A stretch of DNA of 64,000 bases, from the NCBI GenBank assembly GCA_948474755.1, contig CAOLHI010000489.1, positions 930,001 to 994,000 of the forward strand. The letters run 5' to 3'. This DNA comes from Ctenosaura bakeri. Its lineage: Eukaryota; Chordata; Lepidosauria; Squamata; Iguanidae. Positions 32,442 to 44,400 of the stretch are shown here, in pieces. The notes beneath the pieces are model-generated. The model saw only the letters and a program-made list of their open reading frames with translations. It had not been told where the DNA came from and did no database searches. Every line of letters starts with the position of its first letter. Position 1 is the stretch's first letter. Made by a program: the position numbers and the translations under genes.

Positions 32442-35400
32442 GTGAGCTGCTTCTCTTTCCCTGCCGACCACCCAGAGACGACGAAGTCCTTTCCTTAATA
32501 GCCTCTTTTAAAATCATTCTTAGCATTATTATTATTGTTAATGATTATGCGTAAAGCTGAGCCCGGAACGGATTCGGATTTGCCGCATCTCTGACAGCTG
32601 CAATGCCGTTTGCTCCGGACTAGCCCCATTTTCCTTCGGCGGGACTAGTTCCTACTAAGCGGCTTGTGCCGATCACGGCTTAGACACCCGCAGGAATAAT
32701 TTCAAAGTAACCCCCGCTTCCCCTCGCCACCCGCCAGCCTCCCGTCTTCCTTTGTTATGCGATCTTTAAGTGATAGAAGCTATTTTCCTTCCTAAGACTT
32801 ACCTGAAGGCGAATTGAAACGGATTCGCGTAACGTCTGTGGGCGTTACACCGGCTGGCGAGGATTTACACCAACGAGGTTGGGGAAGGCTTCGGTTTTGA
32901 CTAAACACAAAATTGATTTTCGGGATGAAAATGTTAGTTAGTAGGAAATCTTTCCGGGGGAAAGATAAATCGAATATTTAGGGCGTGGAAGATTGGCGCC
33001 CCTTCGACCGCTTACTTTGGAGGAGTCCCTTCACTTCTAAGCCGTCGCTAATTTGAGGATTATTATATTTTTGTTGCTCTGGTTTTACTTCGCATTTTAC
33101 AAGGAAATACATTCTAGTCCGCAGACTCCACCAGGTTTTAAGTTCACTTTGTGCGACCAACAAGCCAAGGGCCCCAAATCCTCAAAGTTCGCTCTTTGGT
33201 TCGATGGGACTCCTCCGGGGTAAGTGATTGCTTTAGTCTTAAACTAGCGTACCCACGAACTCCTTTTGTATTTGGTATTCTTATGAAGAATAATTGCGAA
33301 AGACATTTTTTCCCGACTAGACTTCATTAGGAAACGAACACCTTTTTCGCTGTTTCTTTTACAAAAATGATAAACCAAAGCTGTTAAAGGGTTCGAGTCA
33401 ATTCGGCCCTCCTAGACTTAGGAGAAACTATCAGCTTTTTAAAAGAGCGAGGAAACATTAAGTGATTTCGGGATGGTGTCGCTTCTGTTACAACCTTTCC
33501 TTTGTGCCACAACGACCTGGGAAGCCCGCTCCGCTCATGGGAGATGTCTAGTGTCTGGTTGTATCCCAGGTTTTTTTGGGGGGGGCGTCCACTGAATTAT
33601 TTAGGAATTTGCTTCTGAATTAAACCTGTGAAAGCCAATTGCAGTTAGATTGGAAAGACTTCTGTGAGGCTACTTCAGAGTCAGTGGCTGCTGGTAGATT
33701 GGTTGCAGGTTTAATGTGATTAGTACGCAGGGACCCAATCCTACTTCCCTCTCGCCTGTTTTGGCGTTATTTTGGGATTATCCTTTTATACTCTGGAGTC
33801 GAAGCGAGGTACAGCTCTTTGTCCGATTTTCTCTTGTTTTCTCCGTGTGTCAAGTCGCCTATTCAGTTATGGCGACCCCATTTTAGGGTTCACGAGTCCT
33901 CAGACCTGGCTTTGCCAGTTCCTTCCTCCGAAATATAGCCTACAGCAGTCTCCCATTCAAGTACGAACCCGATCTGACCCTGTTTAACTTCTAAGATCAA
34001 ACGGGATCTGGTGCCTTTAGGGTATTTAGGCCCTTTCTCATTCCCCAGCAATCACCAAAAAGCGAATTAGACGCCCTTTCCCCGCCCACCTTGAACTCTC
34101 CCTTTAATAGCCTTGGTTTGGTATTTGGGAATCATTAATCTGGATTAAGGGAAACAGCCCTCCTGTAGCCCGACGCTGTTCACACATAAGTGAAGTGGAG
34201 TCCGAACCTCGGGTCGACTGCAGGTAACTCCGGCGCCTTTGTTCCGTCCAGAGCTGGAGGGCGGAGCGCTGGGGGCCCTCCCGCACCCTCTTCGCCGTGT
34301 CAAGCACCCTTAAATGCACTCCCCTCCTTCCAATTGACCCGAGGAGCGATTGGTTTTAATGGCTCCCCAATTACACTCAGCTGGCCGGTTCCAAGCCTGC
34401 TTTCCCTCCTGTTCCTGTGATGTGGGTATATTTTTCTGGTTTAGGTTGGAGGGGTTTTTTTGCGTGTGTGTGTGTGTTTTTTTAAAACTAATCCTCGAGT
34501 CCAGCAGTCGCCTCGGCCTGTTGACTTCGACTCGAGAGTTTAAGTGGCAATTTACACCTCAGAGGCACCGAGCTGGCAATGGCGGGCGAGCTCTAATTGC
34601 GGCGGGTGGCTCGAGCGCCGCGCAAGCTGAGGCATTTTCATTCAAATCGCGCCCGGCATCGGCGCCCGGCGGCTGCAGCGGCGGCAATTAGCGCTCAAGG
34701 GCCCCCACTCAAACGCTCTGCCTCGGGGCCGCTTTCCCCCATAATTGTCCTTGTTTAGCTTCGGCAGGAGGAGGAGGAAGAAGAAGAGGGTCGGCCACCG
34801 TCTTTCCTTTCTGTTCCTCGTCGGAGGTGGGATGGGTGGGAGTCCTCCCCTCCCAGGCTCAGTTTCCCTCCGGCCCTTTGGCTCGCTCAGCTGTCGGCTC
34901 TCTCTTCGCAGCTCCCGAGGTTCATGGCTGAGGAGTGTGGGCGAGTGGCGGCCGCGGCGGCAGCGGCGGCAGTAGCGACGGGAAGGAGGCGGAAAAGCGC
35001 CGGGGAGACGGGGCTGGTGAGTAAAGACACCCCCCCTTGCGTTCTTTATTACGGAGGGTGAAGCGAGCAGAGAAAATAATCGATGGTTTCTTCAAGTGAA
35101 CGAGGAGGGGAGGGCTCTGGAGGACTCCCTCAGGCTGGGAGGGCGAGGGAGAGAACCCAGCTGGGAGCTCACCTCGGAGAACGGTTTCCCGCCCTGAGGG
35201 AAGGCTGCAAACAGGGCGCGCAGGGCGAGTGCCGAGGGACTCGTGGCAAGTCCGAATTCCCGCCCAGCGCTGGCAGGAAGCGTCGTGGGTGCCCCCTGGG
35301 AAGAGCCCCGCCACTCTCTTCCCCGCCGCCCTTCGCCCGTGGCCAGGCCAGGAGGTTCGGGTGAGGCTGAAACGGGACAAAAATGGATAAGCGCCTGGGA

Positions 35401-38400
35401 CAGGGCAAGACGTCGGCGCCGGTGTCCATTTTCTCATTGGAATGGTTCGCGAGGGGAAAAGGTTCTCTGCTGCACCCCGCCCGGCCATTTGCACCCACGA
35501 CTCTCCTAGAATTCGTGGACGTCCTTTCTCCTCAGTCTGTGTCCCCCGGCCTTCCTTCAGGAACTCTGAGGCGACCAATGGACTCCGTTGGTGCCCGTCC
35601 CTTTGGACCCATTGCCCTTACTGTAAAAAGCCTTGCTCCCGACACGCCGGAGCAAAACCATTCAGAAGCAGTATCGTATGCGAAAGAGATGCCCTTTTCT
35701 CCTCGTTGCTTTAGGCGGGGAAAACCCTGGGCGGCCTTTTTTACCCTGTGGGAGCCTTGAAGAGGGGGCGACGAAGGGGCGCTTTGGTGGGGAGGGCGCC
35801 AAAGCAGCTCTCTCGCTGCATGTTCCCTCAAGGGAGGTTCCTCCCCCCACCCACCCCATAAAAATAAGTGGGCCGGGGAAGAGGGGACGTGGCGAAAGGG
35901 CCGAGGGGGGGCAGTGCAGCCGTGTCTGGGGCTGGCTAACTGTCCGCTGTCTGCCAGGTGAGCCCCGAGGCGGCTGGAGACGAGGACTCCTGCTCTTCGT
36001 CCGCCCCGCTCTCGCCGTCGTCTTCCCCCCGCTCGCTGGCCTCGGGCTCCGGCGGCTGCGCGCCCAGCAAGTGCGTCTGCAACAGCTGCGGCCTGGAGAT
36101 CGTCGACAAATACCTTCTCAAGGTGAGCGCCGGGCGGGCCTGGGAGGCGCAGACTCCTTCCTGGGCCCGCCCCATGCCAGAGAGGCTGAGGGAGGGCCGG
36201 CCGGCCTGGGGTGACCTCTGCGGCTGAGCGTTCTTCCATGGGGCGCGGGAATAGGGCAAGCCTTGAGTCCTCCCGGCGGGATTGCAGAACCCCGGACGGA
36301 TCTGTCCGGAGTGAGAGCCTTTCCTTAGTCCTTCGGCAAACAAGAGGAGAAAAGAGCTTAACTTCAGCACAGACTTTGCGTTTTAGCACAAAAGGGCACT
36401 GTGCTTCTAGTGGGGGACAATTTAAAACTACAGGCAGGTGGCCTGGACGTTTGAAGCCTGATTAGTAACTCTAAAGTAGAGCCAGCACGACGTAGTGGTT
36501 TGAGTATTGGACTTGAACTCTGGGAGAGCAAAGTTGGAATCCCCCTTCTGCCGTGAAAACCCTGTCTGTAGGTGACCTGGGGCAAAATCACCCTCTCTCA
36601 GCCTCAAAAGAAGCCAAGGGCAACCCTCCTCCGAACAAATTTTGCCAAGAACCCCTCATAGTATCTCTGTCTCCTTTAGGGTTACTATATGCCTGAAACA
36701 AAGGGAAGGGAAGCAGCAACAACATTTCAGAGGGAATTTTCTCAAAGATCACAGTAAAGAAGAAGGAATCTTGGTGCTATATATATATAAAAAATACTAT
36801 CTGAATTTGGATCTAGATTGAGTCACATGTTTTCAGAGGAACCTAAATTGAATTCCCTTGGATCCTATCTTATGGAACCTCGAATCCCCCCCCCAAAGAA
36901 TCTGTTTTACTTTGCTAACATGTTTGAGAGAACTACCATTAATCCACAGATGTTTGGGCTGCACCATATTTACATGCAAACAAAAACATTTTCCTTTAGC
37001 TGACTGTTTAGTCTTTAAAGAAGAACAATAATATTATACATTTAGGGATGACATATTTGCTGCCAAACAGGGCCACTGTTCATCAACAAATTTAACTCAG
37101 TATTATGCCTTGATAATTTCATTCAGTTTAAATCACTGCTATGTTCAAATGCAGTTGTCTGTACAGTAAACTCTATATGTGTGTTGTGTTATGGCTTAGT
37201 AGCCACTAATCTAAACTGAAACTTGGTTTTGTAGTTAAAAGTTTAGCAATTTGGATTTTACAGTCATCAGGCTGATGAGTTTGGCAATTACTTCCTACAA
37301 AAAGCTCAACATTTGGAAAAATAGTAATTTTTCTGCTTTTTACTTCAAATGTTTTGAGTATCATTTTGGAGGAGTTAATTTACTTTATTCTTTTTCAAAT
37401 CCTTGACTTGATGTAGGTAATCTGAAGTGACAAGATGGATGTAAAGAAACCAAACAAGTGTTTATAATATAATGATATTATCTTATTTTCATGTTGCATA
37501 ATTGTCAAGCTTTTGGCCCCTTAGAGCTGTTTGTTATTGAAAGCTGACCACAGAGTGGAGGTGTCTGTCCATGAGAAGCACAGAGGTAAATGGCAAGGAT
37601 CTGACTCAAAAATACAAGCATATATTAAGAACAGACAGAATGTGTAAATATATGAACAGATAATAGGGCAGAGTAAAATCTGCTAAAATCAGGATCCTAT
37701 GCTGAAAGATACAGTTAACAAAAGTCCAAACGAACAGTCCAAATTATCAAATAAAGAATTATTTCTCAGGTTGCCAATCCTAACTTTTAAATAATCTACT
37801 CATTGTCAGTAAGTACAGAATGTCCATTTTTAAAGTACTCCTTCAGAACTGGACTTGGGCAAATGGCAGCCAGACATGATCCACTTAACATAATTCTGTG
37901 GCATAATGAAATGAAAGCTGTCTTCTCATAGTTTAATAGACATTTTAAATTACTCTTTTAGTCACTGTGCCAAACATGATAGAGTGATTATACTGAAAAG
38001 CAAGGTATTCAGTACTCTAAATAAGTAACCAATGAAAGGAACTGATCAGTATTAAGTGATTTTAGAATAAAAGTCTTCAGTTGTACTTTGCTATTCAGTT
38101 GTACCTCTATTTACCCAATTTTGGAAAAACAATAAGTTCTGTGGTCTAGATTCAGTTGTTAATCTTCACTGGAGCAGACCCACTGAATCAGCAGAACTTT
38201 TTATAGCTGTTCATTTATGAAGGTCAGTCTGGCTGGGATTAAGAATTGGAGTATGGCCTTTGAAAGCCACATTGGTCATTGCCACTAACAAAGACTCTCC
38301 ACTGTCTTGAGGTACAGCTTGATGGAGGTAAGATGATGTTTCATTTGATACATTTGTTCATCTTATATGGAGGGAAATTGTATTTCTACATTGAATTTTA

Positions 38401-41400
38401 TTGTAATAAATATTCACATATGATTTAGTGCCTAATTTCACTATAAGTGTGATCAGAAAGTAGTTAAAAAGTAGCCATATGGTTAGCTCTCCACTATCTT
38501 TTAGCTACTTAAACACTTCCAAATTGGTCAGGAATATGTTATGTTTGTGTACACTTTAACTTTTATCTGTCTTGGGCTGCTCCTAGCGTTGAAGGAAATG
38601 TCTTCAAAAATGTTCTTCACTGTGTATGAGATGTTTGATATTGCTTAGTTAGATGACTCAGCTCCAGAGAGCTATGTGGAATGTTTGTTTCCCTTTCCTG
38701 TTATTGAAGAGACATAAAGGCAGCTTAGGCCAACAAGCATTGTTGTTAACTGGAGATGGTAGAAGTCAATCAAGCCTATATGGAGGGTGCCAGCTGGGGA
38801 AGCATACATTGGAGAGGAGTAATACTTGCAATACATTGTAACTTAACTATCAGCATAGAAGTAATTTTATTCATTTATAGCCAATATCGTTGAAAACTGC
38901 TGGTAGTAGACTGAGCAGGCAGATTGCTTTCTAGTAATTTTCTTTAAGTTTATATATACAGGATATCATTTTCATTCTAATAGCTATCCCCAACTCATTT
39001 ATGTGGCTGTGGTGTGAGAATGCTGAACTGTATCTAAAAGCACATGAGAATTAGAACACTAATAAGTAGCTTGAAAGAAAAAAAATTGCAAAAACCTACT
39101 TGAAGAAAACACACCTTTTTATTAACACACTAGAAATTATAAACAAGTGACTTTGCCAGCTTTTTCAGCTTTGTTACTCAAGGAAGGAGACTTGTCCTGT
39201 AACTTCATCATATGATGCATCATTTAATATATATTTACTGTACAAATAAGTGTTTTACATAAGATTATGGATTTTGTTTAAAGTCCATAGTGTAGGCCTA
39301 GTCCATTAATAATTTTTGTTAAAAAACTAATGCAATTTGCATTACATTTTTTGTCCAATCTCCTAATTAGTTTCTGGCTTGGGACATGGCTGCTCCAGTT
39401 CATTTGTCTGACCTGTCACTATAAATTGCTCAAGGATAAATGAGTCCATTTCCCACTACACAGTTATGATTCCACTATAACAGCTCATGGCTGCATCCTA
39501 TGGAATTATGGGATCTGCAATTTAGGGAAGGATCCTTAGAATATGAGAACCAACATGGTGTAGTGGTTTGAGTATTGGACTACAACTCTGGAGACCAAAG
39601 TTTGATTCTTCCATTGGCCAGGGAAACCTAGTGGGTGACCTTGGGGACATCACATATTCTCAACCCCCAGAAAATCCCATGATAAGTTCACCTTGAGGTT
39701 GCCATAAGTTAGAAATGACTTGAAGGCATACAACAACAAACTTAGAATTCTGTGCCTAAGAGCTCTACTGCCTCACCAACCTACAAACCTCAGAGTTGCA
39801 TAGGGTGCAGCCATGGCATTTGAAATGGAATCATGGTGTTCTAAAAAGTAGAGAATGAAGTGGCCGCTGGTGTCCTTTCACATTGTCATTCTACATTGTT
39901 TCTGAATCTATCCTTATGTATAATTTCTTTCCCATTAAACTGTGGTGCTATCTTCCTAATTCATTGTTCAATCAAGTTTCATGTGATACCTGACATTCTA
40001 TCCGTCCAACACCATGTGTCTATATAGTTGAGAGGCAGATGGAGAGATTATGTAAGATACTTCTGGAGAGATTATGTAAGGTCCTTCCCCTGGGAAGACA
40101 AACTGTTTCTAAACTTCTATATATTTACTTTTCTTTGAACAATGCATCTAATGTTGCTCCCCCATGACTCATACAATTCAATGGGGCTTATAGTGGAGAA
40201 GATATCAAACTGTGTTCTCCCTGTGCATATTTTGTTATTACTGCTATTATTGTGAATGATATTTGTGGTTTCTTATAAATCTTGTGGAGTCTGACATAAC
40301 TCAGGTTTACTGTGATTTTTATTTTCCAAAAGCTCTCTTCATATAGGTCACAAAACCATTGGTTCCACATATGCATTTTCTTCTTTCCTTCATAGGTAAA
40401 TGATTTGTGCTGGCATGTGCGCTGCCTCTCCTGCAGTGTGTGCAGGACCTCTTTAGGAAGGCACACCAGCTGTTATATCAAAGACAAAGACATTTTCTGC
40501 AAACTTGACTATTTCAGGTAAATCACATTTCTCAAATATATTTTGATATTTAGAAATGATAAAATGTTGAGTCTGTAAATATGCACATATACATCTTGGT
40601 GCATATAATCTAGTTGTGCTTCATTGCTTTTAACTGGAAGGTATGTCCTATTGCACACTGAAATCCAATATAGCTAGATTATCCCTGCTGGCTTGTGCAT
40701 TGGCATAGAAATACACCACTACTACACTTTTCTTTAAACTGGGTGGATTGATTAACCTGGTAGCCCTAAGGATTTGAGAAGAAGTAAAACCCATCTGACC
40801 AGGCTGGCTGCTCTTTAGCTTCCTGACAGCCTAAAGTGTTGGCCATAGCATAATGTGTTCTTTTGTCTGGATCCAGTAGGTAACAAGGCACTAGCAGTAG
40901 CCATGCCCTATGAGTTTATGATGTGCATACACAGAGGCTCTTTTTAGCTGTCAGGCAAAAGGATTTTCCTTTAGCTATTCTTGAACTATATTTCCTCTCA
41001 TCCCTAACAATGGACCCTACTGACTATGGGAGTTGGAATCTATCAATATCTAAAGGACCACAACATCTACAGTGGAGCAGGACCATCTTTGGTCTTGTCT
41101 TTGCTTAGCCTTAGTCAAAAGAGTATAATCACCAATGTCTTTTTAGTTCTGAGAGGTTCAACCCCTTTTCAGTTTAAATTATCTCATGCGTAGGAATATG
41201 GGTGTGGAGGATACATATATTTCCTGACCTCCATTCAGCACTAGGAAAGGAAGTTACAAGTTGATCTGCTTCTTTCCACCTGATTACTACTCACCCACTA
41301 GTTGTAGACATGAGCACATGGCAATTCTGGTGACTGGTTTTCCCTGGCAGCTTGAGGACAGCACATTTGTGGAAGCCTTGGCCCTTATGAGTTTTGTGGA

Positions 41401-44400
41401 GCTTTGCAGTGTAGTAGGATTTTCCTGAATACATCAGGGTTCTTCTTGTTATGTTGTGCAAAGAAATGTCTCATGTTCAGATCCTCTGCAGGTTTCCTGC
41501 TCCAGACAGAAAACAGCCACTGTTCTAATAGGGAAAGTAATGTCATGTACTGAAAATAATAGGCAAACACTAACATTTTACTTGCCTTTTTGTTGTTGCT
41601 GAAACCTCAGTTGTTTCTATTAGTTTCAGATATATATTGTCATTTTTATCCTTTTCCTACTGTGCAAGATAATTAGTGTTTAAGGAAGTAGAAAGCCAAA
41701 ATCCTAGCTTTTCTCAGTGTGAATCAAGAGCTTATCAGCTTTGCTGGTAAATGAAAGACAAAAGAGAGTAAGCTGTTCTCCTCATAGTTGGATATGAAGA
41801 AAGCACTGCTTTTGAATGTTTTCTTTATTCATCTTGTTCTCCAGCTCAATGATTTGAGGATTATGCAACTCAAAAGCTTATATACCCTAATGTGGTGGGT
41901 GTTGTAAGGGGAAAAAAATCCTGTCAACTGATTGCAGTGGGAAGATGGTTAGGTCCTTAATAAGATAGTCCTGTATATGTGTACCTATAAGTTCAGTTTA
42001 GTTCAGTAGAGCTTAGTTACAAGTAACTGGGTATAGTATTTCTGCCTAACTCTCCCACTGAAATCAGCAAGAGCCAGTGAAGTCAATGCTTGATGTCATG
42101 GGATCGTATTTACTGGCCCTCATGAAAGTTGGTTGAACTTATTTTGTTGTGGTTATAGAGCTTTTTGTTGGTGTAAATAAACAGTATTCTGACAATGTGC
42201 TTGCTAATTTGAATATGACATGGTTGACTGAGCATTGTAATCCAGGGTAGTGGTCTGTAGCCCTAAATCTAATTTACTCCTCTTGGGTAGACCATTCAAT
42301 AAACTGAATCTGCATAAGTGTTATTTACCAAGTTCCCATTGAGTAAACAGGTCTACTCTAGCTGGAATTAACAATTAATTAACAATTAATTCCAGGCTTG
42401 ATAGAAGAGAAAAAAAGTATTTTGTATATTTATAGTTTTCTGTCTGCCTCTGCTCTCAACTTAAAAGTTATTTTTTAAAAGTTAAAGTGTTTCTGTTGCA
42501 CTTGCAACACTATTGGGAGTAAACTACTCCCACAGTCTTTTCAGTGTGTCCACTCCTAACTGAGATAGATCATGGAAGTACTTTCTGTTTGCTCAAGAGC
42601 TTTTCATTTATGACTGTAAAACCAAAGCATGGCCTTTAATGATAGGTCAAACCAAATGAGTCTTTTGAAAATTTAAAAAATAAAGAACTCAGAAATCAGT
42701 TTTAGAAGTAGTAACAGGCTAAATAGGTTACTGAAGCTTAGGAGAGTCTGTCAGATGTGTGTAGGTTCTTGAAAAATACACTGAAAGCCTGTTAATGGCT
42801 TCCTACATTTCCATAGATGTTATCAATGGAACACAGAGCAAGTACTTCTTAGTTGTTGCACATATTATGTTCAGTTTGCTTCTTAATTTAAAGACAAAAA
42901 TAGGTGTTATATCTTTTTATGATTTTAGTTTAAAGTAAACATAGATAAACTGATCTAGATTGAGAGCCAGACCTAGATCGAAAATCCTTTGATCTCTGCT
43001 GTGGCCCCATTCCAGATCAGGCATGACAACAACTTTTGTTGCCCCAAAGTGATCTACATCTTTACAGTAATGTGTAATTTAGACTTTAGGTGTCTTTACC
43101 CTGAGAAAGTCCTTTCTTCCAATGACACTGTTTCATTTTGGGATATTTAAAACATGACTGTCAAGAGAGGTTCTGGAATTTACTAGAAGTTTTATTTTTC
43201 ACCACTGGTGGTGAATTAAAATGTATTTCTTCTGTACTTAGCTTACTGTTCTCATCTGTTGCAATGTTTTGATTTGAATTTTTAAAAAATGGTACAGTGC
43301 TTTATGTGTTAAATGTTGTCTACCTGGTCTGATAAACATGTTCCTGCACTGGATATGAGATACAGAACTAAAAGATTCCTGCACTGGATATGAGATACAG
43401 AACTAAAAGATAAAAAATGTCTGTAATCCCAATTATATCAAAATCCAGTCCAATGTAACACTAGGTATATGATATAACATGGCTGACACACCTCAGAGCA
43501 ACCTGCCTATCTTTATATGATCTGCCTTATGTTCTCTCAAGAAGCTTTGTTAGACATGAAGGAGGAGCATCTCAAAAGTACACAAGCAATCCTTCCTTTT
43601 TGTTAAAGAAATCTAATGGAAATTAAGCAACACAAACCTCAGCTTTCAGTTAGAACAATAGCATTTCTTATGAAGTAACCCATAAAATAAACTTCACTAC
43701 ACCTAACCTTGGTGGGAATTAAAATATGAGAGGCTTCTGTGACTTTATTCTACCCTCCTCCTTTTTTTGTCGTTATAGACGGTATGGAACTCGTTGTTCC
43801 CGTTGTGGCAGGCACATCCATTCTACTGACTGGGTCCGAAGAGCTAAGGGAAATGTGTATCATTTGGCTTGCTTTGCCTGCTTCTCCTGCAAAAGGCAGC
43901 TTTCCACAGGGGAGGAGTTTGCTTTGGTTGAAGAAAAAGTCCTCTGTAGGGTACATTATGACTGCATGTTGGATAATCTGAAAAGAGAGGTGGAAAATGG
44001 TAACTCTTCTTTTTGTTGTTAGGTTCCTCTTCGTAGGTCCCACAGCATGGTTTCCCATGTTGAGACAAATACACTTTGAGGCAATTCTTAAGCTTGATGC
44101 AATATTCTGTACCTAACATATAACTACATACTACATATGTAGGCTCATGAGAAGTTGGACATCTGTAGTTTTCTCTTGCAGCTAAGGAGAACTTTAAAGT
44201 ATCTTCATATCCTTGCCACAAGAGTGCTTCAGATTACCAGTTTCTCATGTTAATACAATATAATAAGTTTTTGCTTCTATTCATATCCTCAGTGTTTATG
44301 TTCTACTGAATGTAACAAGGCTTTCTGAAATCATTCATATTTTAAAAAAGGATCACCACTATGCCTATTGCTTTGATGACTAGATCTTTGCAGCTTTTTA

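Larger units (their letters stand above)
21420..36700. other. CpG-rich domain covering LHX8 5' flank and exons 1-3
   Basis: CpG-dense throughout, including inside its SINE copies, with fairly abrupt edges near 21.4 and 36.7 kb. It contains the LHX8 promoter region and coding exons 1-3. By contrast the introns from 36.7 kb onward are CpG-depleted. Confidence 0.6.

Noticed and set aside
35633..36214. 193-codon + strand frame overlapping LHX8 exon 3
   Set aside because: It reads exon 3 in the wrong frame and runs through the acceptor and donor sites. The LHX8 frame has clear conservation.
34922..36389. Long minus-strand frames (218 and 285 codons) across LHX8 exons 2-3
   Set aside because: They are antisense to confirmed exons in very GC-rich DNA, where stops are rare. 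Arg/Pro/Gly-rich composition and no family motif.
43726..44022. Exon 5 frame extending on both sides as a stand-alone 98-codon ORF
   Set aside because: The extensions are intron sequence; AG and GT sites bound the conserved LIM2 part. Not a separate gene.
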